Below, in pieces: positions 7,644 through 16,999 of a DNA stretch of 64,000 nucleotides. The notes beneath the pieces were generated by a model. The model was not told the DNA's origin, searched no databases, and saw only the letters and a list, made by a program, of their open reading frames with translations. This DNA comes from an uncultured Clostridia bacterium (GTDB taxonomy: Bacteria; Bacillota; Clostridia; Christensenellales; UBA1242), in assembly GCA_944383915.1 (NCBI GenBank), contig CALWRJ010000016.1, positions 95,118 through 159,117 on the forward strand. Direction: 5' to 3'. Both the position numbers and the translations under genes were made by a program. Within the stretch, counting starts at the first letter, position 1, and each line of letters begins with the position of its first letter.

Positions 7644-8381
7644 CTAGTACTTTACATTTTTTAAAACAAGTCCTACAGCCGAAGCGGTATCCCCTGCTCT
7701 TTTCCTATCTTTGCTTTCTACAATGCTTTTTATCTCATTAGGCGCAATTTTGCCATTGCCGACAGAAATTATCGTGCCAGCGATAATTCGCACCATATTA
7801 TATAGAAAGCCATCTCCCGTAACAGACAAAACAAAATGGTCTTTTGATGTTTTTGAAAGAGAAATTTTTTTAATGGTTCGAATTGTAGAAGTAACTTCCG
7901 TCCTAGCACTCGCAAAGCCGACAAAATCATGTGTGCCTAAAAATTCGTTTAAAATACTTTTCGCAAGGTCGAAATTAAATGGCGGTGTTATCCACGCTTC
8001 TGTTGTGCTAAAATATGGCAGTGGCTGTGGGCTTACATAAAAGTGGTACTCGTAGGTTTTTTCTTTTACATCAAAGCGCGCGTGAAAATGCTCGTCAACC
8101 TGGCAACTTGAAAGCACTCTAATATCATCGGGCAAATGAGTATTAAGAGCCTTATAAATATTCTCTGGCTGAATACGAGTATCGGTATCAAAATGCGCAG
8201 GCATTGCCATAGCGTGCACCCCCGCGTCCGTCCTTCCGCTACTATGTATTTTTACGCGCTCGCCTGTTGTTTCGTAAATAGCGCGCTCAATTTCGCCTTG
8301 AACGGTAACTTGCCCTGGTTGGACTTGCCACCCCGAATAGCGAGTCCCTAAAAACTGAATAATCAACAAAATTCTTTTCAT
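7644..8381 (-). CDS. truA: tRNA pseudouridine synthase A
   Basis: TruA converts uridines 38-40 of the tRNA anticodon arm to pseudouridine. The 245 residues from ATG 8381 fit the family length. The catalytic motif SSGRTDAGVHA gives D52, and RYSGWQ, DDIRVL, ARFDVKEKTYEY and FLYNMVRIIAGT follow. A TTG at 8417 would add 12 unrelated residues and has no ribosome site. The -10 box of the promoter ends only six bases before the ATG, so the mRNA is probably leaderless or nearly so. Confidence 0.93.
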   Translation of the reverse strand: MKRILLIIQFLGTRYSGWQVQPGQVTVQGEIERAIYETTGERVKIHSSGRTDAGVHAMAMPAHFDTDTRIQPENIYKALNTHLPDDIRVLSSCQVDEHFHARFDVKEKTYEYHFYVSPQPLPYFSTTEAWITPPFNFDLAKSILNEFLGTHDFVGFASARTEVTSTIRTIKKISLSKTSKDHFVLSVTGDGFLYNMVRIIAGTIISVGNGKIAPNEIKSIVESKDRKRAGDTASAVGLVLKNVKY

Positions 8382-8387
8382 ATTTTT

Positions 8388-8417
8388 ATTATAACATATT
8401 AAAATACTCAAAAGCAA
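8388..8417 (-). promoter_or_regulatory. truA: Promoter of truA, predicting a leaderless mRNA
   Basis: TTGCTT (8417-8412), an 18-base spacer and TATAAT (8393-8388) placed six bases before the truA ATG. Transcription would start at or within a base or two of the start codon. Confidence 0.6.
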
Positions 8418-8432
8418 ATTGTATTAAAATAT

Positions 8433-8461
8433 TTGTTTATATTTTTTTTAAGTGGTATAAT
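8433..8461 (+). promoter_or_regulatory. nifJ: Promoter of nifJ
   Basis: TTGTTT (8433-8438), 17-base spacer and TATAAT (8456-8461) with an extended -10 TGG. It diverges from the truA promoter. Confidence 0.75.
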
Positions 8462-8520
8462 TATAATTAGGACAATGCAAAATGCCTTTTCCAAAAGAAA
8501 TAAAAAGATGAGGAAGTATT

Positions 8521-11500
8521 ATGAAAACAATTACTCTTGACGGTAACACTGCCTGCGCTATGGCTAATTATGCAACAAACGAAACTGCCATTATTTACCC
8601 TATCACTCCTAGTTCGCCTATGGCGGAAGCGTGCGATGAATGGGCTAGCGCTGGCAAAAAAAATATTTATGGCACTACGATGCAAGTAGTTGAAATGCAA
8701 AGTGAAGGTGGCGCTGCTGGCGCGGTTCACGGAAGTTTGCTGTGCGGAAGTCTAACTACAACTTTTACCGCGAGCCAGGGCTTGCTTTTAATGATTCCTA
8801 ATATGTATAAAATCGCTGGTGAATTGTTACCCTGCGTATTTAATGTAGCAGCGCGCACCGTTGCAACGCACGCGCTCTCTATTTTTGGTGACCACAGCGA
8901 TGTAATGGCTTGCAGACAAACAGGTTTTAGTATGGTTTGCTCGCGAAATGTGCAAGAATGTTACGATTTAAGCATAATTTCTATGATGACGGCATTAAAT
9001 AGTAGTTTGCCTGTACTTCACTTTTTTGACGGTTTCCGCACATCACACGAAATAAATAAAATCGAAGTGCTTGACGATGACGAAATCGCGACTTTAATTC
9101 CGCGCGATAAAATTGCACAATTTAAGGCGCGTTCTCTCAACCCAAACACACCGAAGCAATACGGAACTTCTCAAAATCCTGATGTTTTTTTCCAAAATAG
9201 AGAAGCAAGCGAGAGTTATTTCCAAAGCGTAGGTGTACATTTTAAAAAGGCTTGTTTTGATTATGAAAAAAAGACGGGCAGGCATTATGCACCATTCTCC
9301 TATTATGGCGCACCTGACGCACAACGAATAATTGTTTCAATGGCGAGTAGTACAGAAACGCTTGAGCGCGTAATAGACGAATACAACCGCGACCACAACG
9401 ACAAAGCGGGCGTTATAATTGTTAGGCTATATCGTCCTTTTTACGCAGACGAATTTTTAAGTGTTTTACCAAAATCCACACGAACGATTACCGTATTAGA
9501 CCGCACAAAAGAAGGCGGAAGCGCTGGTGAACCTTTGTATCTTGATGTTTGCGCAGTTTTAAGCGAACACGGAATTAAACTCCCTGTTTTAAGTGGCAGA
9601 TACGGGCTTGGTGGAAAAGATTTCACCCCAGCCTGCGCTATGGCGGTTATCTTAAATTGCATACCAAACGGCAAAAATCACTTTACCGTAGGCATAAATG
9701 ACGATATGAATGGAAGCAGTTTAGCATTGCTTGAATTTTCTCTAAAAGACTCGTCCACGCAATGTATGTTTTATGGTCTTGGTAGTGACGGCACGGTTAG
9801 TGCAAACAAAAATAGTATCAAAATTATAGGTGAACTAACACCTCTCTACGCGCAAGGTTTCTTTGTGTATGATAGTAAAAAAAGTGGGAGCGTAACAATT
9901 TCGCACTTGCGTTTTGGCAAAAACCCTATCACCGCCCCTTATGAGATTGAAAAGGCTGATTTTATTGCATGTCATAACGAAAGATACATCGGCAAGTACG
10001 ATTTTCTCCCAAAACTTAAAAATAACGGTACTTTACTTCTAAACTGCTCTTGGACGCCTGATGAAATTGAGCAAAAACTTCCCGCAAACTTTAAGCGCGA
10101 ACTTGCAAGGCGCGGTATTCACCTATTTATAATAAATGCCGAAGGTTTGGCGGAAAAAATTGGTTTGCGTGGTAGGATTAATACGATAATGCAAAGCGCA
10201 TTTTTTAGACTAACTAATATTATTCCTTATGAAAAGGCTGTTGTTGCTATGAAAAACGCGGCAAAAAAATCATATGGAAAGGCTGGCGATGCAGTAGTTG
10301 AGCAAAACTATCAAGCAATTGATTTAGGCGGACAGCAAATTGTTGAAATCAAAATTCCGTCTTCTTGGCAAAATGAAAAGAATGAAATTACCACCACCTA
10401 TTCGCCTAACAAAAATAGTTTTGCAAAAAATATTATGGCGCCGATTGAAAAACTTCAAGGTGATACTCTCCCCGTTAGCGCGTTTAATGCGGACGGACAC
10501 ATTCCCACTGATACCGCACGCTATGAAAAACGCGGAATTGCGCAACAAATTCCCTGCTGGTTAAAAGAAAACTGTATTCAATGCAATATGTGTAGTTTTG
10601 TTTGCCCACACGGTGCGATTAAACCTATCCTTGTTGATGAAAATGAAAATGTACCAGATTCTTTTGAGTGTATTAAAGCCACTGCGATTGAAGGTAAGAA
10701 ATTCCGTATTCAAATTAGTCCGCTAGATTGTACGGGTTGTGGAAGTTGTGCGAATGTTTGCCCTGCGCGCGAAAAAGCACTTGTTATGAAAGACGGTGAC
10801 GAGCAGACTAAAAAGGAGGTTGAAAATTATCAATTTGCCGAAAACATCGAGAACCCGCAAGTTTTCAACAAATATACAATAAAAGGCAGTCAGTTTGCCC
10901 CGCAACACTTTCAATTTAGCGGTGCGTGTGCTGGATGTGGTGAAACACCTTATATTAAACTTGCCACACAACTTTATGGTGATAAAATGGTGATTGCCAA
11001 CGCAACAGGTTGTAGTAGTATCTATGGTGGAAGTTTCCCTAGTTGTCCATATACAATCGACTCACGCGGTCACGGTCCTGCCTGGGCTAACTCGCTATTT
11101 GAGGATAACGCGGAATTTGGACTTGGAATGCGTCTTGCGTTAGATGCTAAAAAAGAGCGAATTAGGCAAATGCTCCTTGATTTATCGGTGCAAGCACCAT
11201 ATCTTGCTGGTTTTATCGATGAATGGAATTCGGCAAGCACGCTAGACGATAGCGAGCGCGCGAGCATTGAATTAGTTGATGCGATTGAGCAAAACTACAA
11301 TACCGCAAGCGAAAAGGCTCAAAGCATTATGAAAGAAATTCTAAATCAAAAAGCCGATTTAAACGATAAAACTGTTTGGATAATCGGTGGCGATGGCTGG
11401 GCTTATGATATAGGTTATGGCGGACTAGACCACATACTAGCAAGTGGCAAGAATGTTAATATTTTAGTGCTAGATAGCCAGGTATATAGTAACACAGGCG

Positions 11501-11994
11501 GTCAAGCGAGCAAAGCCACCCCTGCTGGTGCAGTGGCGAAATTTGCGGATTCGGGCAAAAAGACGAGCAAGAAAAATTTAGGGCTTATGGCTATGTCGTA
11601 CCCTGATGTTTACGTTGCGCAAATTGCAATGGGCGCTAATATGAATCAAGCGCTTGTGGCAATTAAGGAAGCCTGCGAATATGACGGCGTGTCACTAATT
11701 ATTGCTTACTCAACTTGTATTAATCACGGAATAGATATGTCGCAAGGTATGCTTGTAATGCGTGAAGCGGTAAATTGCGGATACTGGCATTTATTCCGTT
11801 ACAGCCCTATCACTCGCAAACTTATTTTAGACTCCCCTAAACCAATGGGCGATTTTATCGAATTTGCTAAAAAAGAGCGCAGATTTGCAAATCTATTTAA
11901 AAAGAATCCCGAACACGCAAACGCACTTCTTGAAAAGGCAAAAGAAGATAGCGAATTACTTCGTGCAAAACTAGAAAAACTCGCAGAAAATTAG
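8521..11994 (+). CDS. nifJ: Pyruvate:ferredoxin (flavodoxin) oxidoreductase
   Basis: A single-chain PFOR of 1157 residues, normal length. It oxidises pyruvate to acetyl-CoA and CO2 and passes electrons to ferredoxin, the central step of strict anaerobic fermentation. The N-terminal pyruvate domain shows YPITPSSPMAE. The ferredoxin domain has two 4Fe-4S motifs, C685-C688-C691-C695 and C737-C740-C743-C747. The proximal cluster and thiamine diphosphate domain follow with CAGCGET (C803, C806) and a GGDGWAYDIGYGG motif near 955-967. The ATG at 8521 has GAGGAAG upstream. It has its own promoter and ends at a bidirectional terminator. Confidence 0.97.
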   Translation: MKTITLDGNTACAMANYATNETAIIYPITPSSPMAEACDEWASAGKKNIYGTTMQVVEMQSEGGAAGAVHGSLLCGSLTTTFTASQGLLLMIPNMYKIAGELLPCVFNVAARTVATHALSIFGDHSDVMACRQTGFSMVCSRNVQECYDLSIISMMTALNSSLPVLHFFDGFRTSHEINKIEVLDDDEIATLIPRDKIAQFKARSLNPNTPKQYGTSQNPDVFFQNREASESYFQSVGVHFKKACFDYEKKTGRHYAPFSYYGAPDAQRIIVSMASSTETLERVIDEYNRDHNDKAGVIIVRLYRPFYADEFLSVLPKSTRTITVLDRTKEGGSAGEPLYLDVCAVLSEHGIKLPVLSGRYGLGGKDFTPACAMAVILNCIPNGKNHFTVGINDDMNGSSLALLEFSLKDSSTQCMFYGLGSDGTVSANKNSIKIIGELTPLYAQGFFVYDSKKSGSVTISHLRFGKNPITAPYEIEKADFIACHNERYIGKYDFLPKLKNNGTLLLNCSWTPDEIEQKLPANFKRELARRGIHLFIINAEGLAEKIGLRGRINTIMQSAFFRLTNIIPYEKAVVAMKNAAKKSYGKAGDAVVEQNYQAIDLGGQQIVEIKIPSSWQNEKNEITTTYSPNKNSFAKNIMAPIEKLQGDTLPVSAFNADGHIPTDTARYEKRGIAQQIPCWLKENCIQCNMCSFVCPHGAIKPILVDENENVPDSFECIKATAIEGKKFRIQISPLDCTGCGSCANVCPAREKALVMKDGDEQTKKEVENYQFAENIENPQVFNKYTIKGSQFAPQHFQFSGACAGCGETPYIKLATQLYGDKMVIANATGCSSIYGGSFPSCPYTIDSRGHGPAWANSLFEDNAEFGLGMRLALDAKKERIRQMLLDLSVQAPYLAGFIDEWNSASTLDDSERASIELVDAIEQNYNTASEKAQSIMKEILNQKADLNDKTVWIIGGDGWAYDIGYGGLDHILASGKNVNILVLDSQVYSNTGGQASKATPAGAVAKFADSGKKTSKKNLGLMAMSYPDVYVAQIAMGANMNQALVAIKEACEYDGVSLIIAYSTCINHGIDMSQGMLVMREAVNCGYWHLFRYSPITRKLILDSPKPMGDFIEFAKKERRFANLFKKNPEHANALLEKAKEDSELLRAKLEKLAEN

Positions 11995-12224
11995 CGCTGT
12001 GCTCTTCAGCTTCGCTCGAATTTTTAATTAGAAATTTTGAATTTTGAATTATTGCTGGGTATATTAATAATTTTATATAATACCTTCCGCAATTTCTAAT
12101 TACTAATTTATTAAAAAACTCACTTCGTTTGAAGTGAGATTTTTAATTAAATAGAAGTTTTTATTAATTAAAATAATTTAAATTAATTGTTGTGGCGATA
12201 TAAGTGGTTTTAAATTAACATATT
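11995..12224. other. Intergenic region with AT-rich inverted repeats
   Basis: Contains AATTAGAAATT and, about 55 bases later, its inverse AATTTCTAATT, plus short AATTTTGAATT repeats, then the terminator at 12119-12144. No gene is seen. Confidence 0.5.
12119..12144. terminator. Bidirectional terminator between nifJ and the LRR protein gene
   Basis: An eight-bp stem CTCACTTC/GAAGTGAG with loop GTTT; plus-side tail ATTTTTAA and minus-side tail TTTTTTAA. The core recurs at 1936-1949 and, rearranged, at 63164-63195, both behind paralogous genes. Confidence 0.8.
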
Positions 12225-14147
12225 CTATAATATATCAATATTACCACTGTCTGTTTGGTCGTTGTTATTTGAGTTTATCGGTTCAAAGCGGGCGATTATT
12301 ATTTTATTTTGAATGGTGGAAAGGTTTAGGCGAATACTTAAATCTGTGCCGAGTAGGTTTTCGCCGTCATACCAACCAATGAAGCGGTAGCCTTCGTTTG
12401 CTTTGGCTATTAGGGTAGCTTGGGTGTTTGTACTGTCTAGCCCTACCATTCTTGCCTCACCGCCTATTGTGGAATTAACTGCGGTTGTATTCTCTAAGGT
12501 TGTGTTTAAAGTTGGGGTGTTGTTTGGGTTGGTGCTAAATACTGGCACTACCCACGCGCCTTGAGCTTGGGCTTGTGTTAGGGTTATTGTTTTATCTAGG
12601 ACTGTGTTTCCGTTTTGAGTATACAATACCCCGTCTATAAACCAGCCGATTAGGTAATAGTTAGTATATGATATTGCGGTGTATGTTACGCTTTCACTCG
12701 TGTGTTCTGCGCCTAGGTTATTTCCTGATACTCGTACTTCCCCACCACTTGTTGCGCTAGTATGAGCATATGCTCGTTTAAAATATGCTACAATTGTTAT
12801 GTTTTGGGTTATATTTGTGATAGTGTATGGGTTGGTATTTATGGGGTTATTTGTATCGTTGTTTAGGATGAAGTAATCAAACATATACCCTGTATTTGCT
12901 GTGGAGGTTACTGTAAAATTTTCTCCATTATTTACTGTTCCACTTGCTGTTATTGTACCGTTTCCGTCTGTGCTGGTAGTGATTGTGTATGAATCAATTT
13001 CAAATATTGCAGTACAATCTAAATCTTGCGATACATTAAAAGTCCAAGGGTTTGTAGTATTGTCCGCTTGCCCGTCTCCATTAGTGTCCCAACCAACAAA
13101 ACGATAACCACTATTAGCGGTGGCTTGTAAGGTACAACTTGAACCACTACTATTATACCAGTTATCACCTATATTTGTAGCTGTACCGTAACTTGAATTA
13201 TTTACCGCTACTGTAATTATATATTGTCTTGAACCAGAATAAGTAAAATTTGTGTTTGTAAATTTAGAACTATGATAATTAAGGGCATAATAATAACTTT
13301 TATAATCCTTAAAATGATATTTTACATTAGAGTTACCGTTTTTAAAAGCAGATGAACCTATGGATGATATTCTCGAGGTAATATCGTTGTAAAAGTATAC
13401 CGAGGTTAAACCGTCACAATATCGAAACGCACTACTTCCTATGCTGGTGACACTAGAAGGGATTGTTATTGAGGTTAAATCATCACAAGCATAAAACACA
13501 TTACTTCCTATGCTGGTGACACTATCGGGTATTGTTACTGAGGTTAAATTGGTACAATATCGAAACGCATAATTTCCTATGCTGGTGACACTATCGGGGA
13601 TTTCTACCGAGGTTAAACTGGAACAAACATAAAACGCATAATTTCCTATGCTGGTGACACTATCAGGGATTGTTATCGAGGTTAAACGGGTACAACCATA
13701 AAACGCATAATCTCCTATGCTGGTGACACTAGAAGGGATTGTTATTGAGGTTAAATCACCACAATAATAAAACGCATTATTTCCTATGCTGGTAACACTG
13801 TCGGGAATTGTTACCGACTCTAAACTGGCACAATCACGAAACGCACTATCTCCTATACTGGTGACACTGTAAGTAACACCGCCATATCTAACTGAACTAG
13901 GTATAGATGCTCTTGTTATGGTTGTGCTTGTTGTGTCGTCTACTTCTACTTCCCTAGGTGATTCTGATGTTATACTATATATTAAATTATCTACAGTAAA
14001 CTCATCACCTACTGCTGCTCCGGCGGGCTGTCTGGTATCTTTTGATAGTGAAACGCCTAAAATTACACCACCTGTTATTAAAACCAGAGTAATTATACAA
14101 AGCATTGTGTAGAATTTATATTTTGAAAATAGTCCTTTTATTGGCAC
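12225..14147 (-). CDS. Surface protein: N-terminal anchor, BspA-type leucine-rich repeats, InlB-type repeats
   Basis: A 640-residue exported protein. The N-terminus ([20 protein letters not shown] onward) is a membrane anchor nearly identical in pattern to that of the gene at 2077-4189. Residues 94-254 are seven 23-residue BspA/LRR_5 repeats of the form SVTSIGxxAFxxCxxLTSxxIPx. Four divergent InlB-type repeats follow (about 300-630), with signatures such as [17 protein letters not shown]. The C-terminus is [12 protein letters not shown]. Such proteins usually mediate adhesion. The start is GTG at 14147, with GGAGG nine bases upstream. A C11 tract lies about 245 bases upstream. Its function is inferred from domains only. 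Confidence 0.88.
   Translation of the reverse strand: MPIKGLFSKYKFYTMLCIITLVLITGGVILGVSLSKDTRQPAGAAVGDEFTVDNLIYSITSESPREVEVDDTTSTTITRASIPSSVRYGGVTYSVTSIGDSAFRDCASLESVTIPDSVTSIGNNAFYYCGDLTSITIPSSVTSIGDYAFYGCTRLTSITIPDSVTSIGNYAFYVCSSLTSVEIPDSVTSIGNYAFRYCTNLTSVTIPDSVTSIGSNVFYACDDLTSITIPSSVTSIGSSAFRYCDGLTSVYFYNDITSRISSIGSSAFKNGNSNVKYHFKDYKSYYYALNYHSSKFTNTNFTYSGSRQYIITVAVNNSSYGTATNIGDNWYNSSGSSCTLQATANSGYRFVGWDTNGDGQADNTTNPWTFNVSQDLDCTAIFEIDSYTITTSTDGNGTITASGTVNNGENFTVTSTANTGYMFDYFILNNDTNNPINTNPYTITNITQNITIVAYFKRAYAHTSATSGGEVRVSGNNLGAEHTSESVTYTAISYTNYYLIGWFIDGVLYTQNGNTVLDKTITLTQAQAQGAWVVPVFSTNPNNTPTLNTTLENTTAVNSTIGGEARMVGLDSTNTQATLIAKANEGYRFIGWYDGENLLGTDLSIRLNLSTIQNKIIIARFEPINSNNNDQTDSGNIDIL
13386..13868 (-). 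repeat. Seven tandem 69-bp repeats encoding the leucine-rich repeats
   Basis: Seven units of 69 bases, each starting at the codons for SVTSIG, with the string CCTATGCTGGTGACACTA repeated on the plus strand at 69-base steps. High DNA identity between units means that copy number could change by slippage or recombination without breaking the frame. Confidence 0.9.
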
Positions 14148-14819
14148 CTAGATGCACCTCCTTTGGAAACGCAAAAAGGCGCAAGGGGTTGCGCTGAAAG
14201 TTTTTATTAAATTTTTGTTATGTTGGGGTGAGAAAAACTCTACATTTGAGGTGATGTATGGGAGTGGTAGATACTTTGCTTTTACGGGGGTGTTTTGCGT
14301 AGAGACGTACACCTTGCTTACACCTATATTTTGCGTTTTAAAATAGCCTTTAAAATGCCTTAAAGCAAGTATTTTTGGGCTATTTAAGCGCCCCCCCCCC
14401 CATCGAGTTTTGGGAAGGGGAAATTTGCAATTTTAACATATTTTGTTCCCCTTTTGCTTTACTATTTTATAGGAATAGTATACTCGAAAACACTAAAATT
14501 ACAAAACGAATTGACAGTATTTTATAAAAAAATGAAAAAATTTTATACTTTTTATCAATATTGCTTAAAAAGTTGTGTCTTTTTGAAAAGTTTAAATCTA
14601 AAAATAAAATAAATTCTGCCCCGCTACAATTCACAATGCCTAATTAGAGCGAAGCCAAAAGTGCCTACAAAAAGTCTTATATTAAATTACATAAAATTTT
14701 TAAGTTTAATAAATTTTTTTAAAAATATTAAAACTAGCCTATTATCTTGACTATTCTACAAAAATTATGATAACATTTTTACAACTTAGAAGTTTTGCTT
14801 GATAAAAATTGGAGGAATA
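14148..14819. other. Long intergenic region with a C11 tract and hairpins
   Basis: About 670 bases without a credible gene. It holds a GCGCAA-GGGG-TTGCGC hairpin (14176-14193), a long-range stem AAATAGCC (14341-14348) with GGCTATTT (14378-14385), an 11-C tract and further AT-rich sequence. The leader and promoter of the LRR-protein gene must lie in the first part. A TTGACT at about 14748 may serve the kinase gene, but its -10 is poor. Confidence 0.55.
14391..14401. repeat. Poly-C tract (11 C)
   Basis: Eleven consecutive C in an AT-rich intergenic region, about 245 bases upstream of the LRR surface-protein start (G11 when read in that gene's direction). Such tracts are prone to slippage. Confidence 0.95.
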
Positions 14820-15734
14820 ATGGATAATATCGAAAATTTTTTAAAAAACAAGTATGGTTTTGATATAATCTCAATTACCGAAGCGCCTAGAGGGTTTTAT
14901 GGGGAAACTTATATACTCAAAACGCGCGATAATACATATTTTGTAAAAATTGACTACACCCCTTGGCATAAAAATAAATACAAAAATAGTTTTAAGACGG
15001 TAGAGTTTTTTAATAAACTTAACTTTGACTTTGTTCCTAAAATTATTTTTACAATTGACAATAAAAGTTATACTAAATACAACAATGGCATTTTAGGTGT
15101 TTTTGAGTACATAGAAGGCAAACATACAGATAATTATAAAATCGAATCGCTTTTTAGCAAATTAGTTGAAATATACAAATTAGATGCTAATAAATTAAAA
15201 ATAGAGAAAGAATATGTATCTCTCGCCACTCTTTATGAGTATGAAAAATTAAAAAACAATTTGAAAGAAACCACTCAAAGCGATATTTTATCTATACTTA
15301 ATAAAAATGAAAACTTTATTTCTCATAACAAAGAAAAGTTGTTACATTTTTACGACATTAACAAAAAAGAAAACAAAAACCTTTTCATAACGCATGGAGA
15401 TGCTGGTGGCAATTGTATAATAAACGATGATAAATTTTATATAATTGACTGGGACGAAGTGAGTATTGCGCCTATTGAACGAGACTTATGGTTTTTTATG
15501 CATAAAAAAGAACAAATAAAGGAAATTTTACAAACCTTTAAAAAGCATAATTTTTCTATACCATTAGATTATAATATGTTCGCCTATTACTGCTATAAAT
15601 CATTTTTTAAATATATGTGTGAACATATAAACAACTGTATCTATGCAAAAGATATGACTAAGGCAAAAATTGAGTTTAGTAAATATTTTAATTCGTGGAT
15701 TATAGAGCAAATTAAATTTGCAGACACCTTATAA
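14820..15734 (+). CDS. Aminoglycoside phosphotransferase-fold kinase
   Basis: A 304-residue protein of the APH/choline-kinase fold. It keeps the Brenner-type catalytic motif HGDAGGNCII (HGDxxxxN) and the metal-binding IIDWDEVSIAPIERDLWFF (DWD...RDL). The arrangement resembles spectinomycin-type and homoserine kinase-like small-molecule kinases, so the substrate may be an antibiotic or a metabolite; the sequence does not decide. The ATG at 14820 follows GGAGG at 14811-14815; the TTG at 14799 lies before that site and is rejected. It is AT-rich even for this genome and transcribed alone. Confidence 0.82.
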   Translation: MDNIENFLKNKYGFDIISITEAPRGFYGETYILKTRDNTYFVKIDYTPWHKNKYKNSFKTVEFFNKLNFDFVPKIIFTIDNKSYTKYNNGILGVFEYIEGKHTDNYKIESLFSKLVEIYKLDANKLKIEKEYVSLATLYEYEKLKNNLKETTQSDILSILNKNENFISHNKEKLLHFYDINKKENKNLFITHGDAGGNCIINDDKFYIIDWDEVSIAPIERDLWFFMHKKEQIKEILQTFKKHNFSIPLDYNMFAYYCYKSFFKYMCEHINNCIYAKDMTKAKIEFSKYFNSWIIEQIKFADTL

Positions 15735-15768
15735 AAAATCTCGCCTTATAGTTAAAGCGAGATTTTTT
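15733..15768. terminator. Bidirectional terminator
   Basis: A 12-bp perfect stem (15733-15744 with 15757-15768) with A6 and T6 on its two flanks separates the kinase gene from the convergent membrane-protein gene. Confidence 0.85.
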
Positions 15769-15771
15769 AAA

Positions 15772-16107
15772 TTACATAACGAGTGGTACAATGATACCTG
15801 CAAGAATTACAAGAAGTAATACAAAGTACAATACTTTCCAAACTGTTTGTTTAGGACGCACATACTTCCATGCAAGATATGCTGAAATACCAACCATTAT
15901 TGCAGTACCAATATTTTGCAATACCATAACAGCGGTAACTGATACACCGCACGCAGATAGAATCAAACCGACAAGGTAAAGAATTGCAACTGCTGCAATT
16001 GTGTAGAAAGCGATTTTATTTAGTCCCCACATTGAAGACTTTTTGCTACTACTGCTGCTACTGCTACTTGAAGACTTTGAACTTGAGCTCTTTTTTGATT
16101 CAGCCAT
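15772..16107 (-). CDS. Small membrane protein with Ser/Lys-rich N-terminus
   Basis: A 111-residue protein. Residues 1-25 are nearly all Ser and Lys (14 of positions 7-21 are Ser). Three hydrophobic segments follow at about 32-52, 58-78 and 90-110, with WKYVRPKQ between the last two. The family is not one I can name. The ATG at 16107 has AAAGGAGAAG upstream and a promoter at 16139-16167. By the positive-inside rule the Ser/Lys tail is probably cytoplasmic. Confidence 0.75.
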   Translation of the reverse strand: MAESKKSSSSKSSSSSSSSSSKKSSMWGLNKIAFYTIAAVAILYLVGLILSACGVSVTAVMVLQNIGTAIMVGISAYLAWKYVRPKQTVWKVLYFVLLLVILAGIIVPLVM

Positions 16108-16138
16108 TTTGCTTCTCCTTTCATATTATTATAATTAT

Positions 16139-16167
16139 ATTGTACAACAATCGATAAAAAATGTAAA
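16139..16167 (-). promoter_or_regulatory. Promoter of the Ser/Lys membrane-protein gene
   Basis: TTTACA (16167-16162), 17-base spacer, TACAAT (16144-16139). Confidence 0.55.
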
Positions 16168-16229
16168 TTGATTTAGTGTAAAATTAAGGTAATTTTTAAA
16201 AAATTGACTTAAATTAACAATAAATAAAA

Positions 16230-16934
16230 CTAGGTGAAAATTTTTTTAAGTCTAACTTGCTCGCGAACGGTTTCGAGTGCTTTTTTCTCTAGCCTACTTA
16301 TATAACTTCTTGAAATTCCCATTTTTTTAGCGACTTCGCGTTGCGTATATGCGATTTTACCACCTATTCCATAACGCAAGCACAAAATTTTATATTCGCG
16401 ATCAGACAAAGAATCGCGAATAATATTTATAAGTTTTTCGGTCAAAATGTTGTTTTCTACTAATTCCATAACATCGTGGTCTATATCGCAAACAACATCC
16501 GCAAGCATAATTTCATTACCATCTTTTTCTGTGCCTATAGTTTCCTCCAAAGAAATATTACTTTGATGTTTTTTATTTGCTCTAAAAAGCATTAGTATTT
16601 CGTTTTCGATACAACGAGCGGCATAAGTTGAAAGTTGTGCGCCTTTTTCTGGAGAATAACTATTAATTGCTTTGATTAGTCCAATCGCGCCGACAGAAAT
16701 TAAGTCATCTGCTTCTTTTGCGCTATTGCTGTACTTTTTCACTATATGAGCAACTAGTCTTAAATTATGCGATACAAGTATGCTTTTTGCCTCTTGATCT
16801 CCTTCCTTTAATCTTTTGATATAAATTTTTTCCTCTTCAGGAGATAAAGTCTTTGGAAAACTAGATGCGTGGTCGACATAAGACGAGAATAACATTATCT
16901 TATTCATAAAAGTAACAAAAGTTTCTATAATCAA
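16230..16934 (-). CDS. sigK: Sporulation sigma factor SigK
   Basis: The late mother-cell sigma factor directing coat and maturation genes. The 234 residues include the SigK-type hydrophobic pro-sequence (about 1-20, ending LFSSYV), then FPKTLSPEEE. Core-binding and -10 recognition region 2 lies at 57-120 (HNLRLVAHIVKKY, ADDLISVGAIGLIKAI, STYAARCIENEIL). The C-terminal region 4 HTH is TQREVAKKMGISRSYISRLE. The start is TTG at 16934, nine bases after GGAGG. The gene is intact and not split by a skin-type element. A CATATATT at 16970-16963 could be a SigE-like -10, which is weak evidence. Confidence 0.92.
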   Translation of the reverse strand: MIIETFVTFMNKIMLFSSYVDHASSFPKTLSPEEEKIYIKRLKEGDQEAKSILVSHNLRLVAHIVKKYSNSAKEADDLISVGAIGLIKAINSYSPEKGAQLSTYAARCIENEILMLFRANKKHQSNISLEETIGTEKDGNEIMLADVVCDIDHDVMELVENNILTEKLINIIRDSLSDREYKILCLRYGIGGKIAYTQREVAKKMGISRSYISRLEKKALETVREQVRLKKIFT

Positions 16935-16999
16935 AAGCGCACACCTCCATACTTAATAAATAAATATATGAACGCGCGCGCGTAAGATTGCTTGTCCAA

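Noticed and set aside
13386-13868. Regularly spaced repeats that might suggest a CRISPR array
   Set aside because: The 69-base units are contiguous coding repeats of an LRR protein with no unique spacers.
14152-14346. A 64-codon plus-strand frame opposite the LRR-gene leader
   Set aside because: Unlikely composition (many Phe, Cys and Leu) and no family signal. It overlaps the ribosome site and leader of the minus-strand gene.
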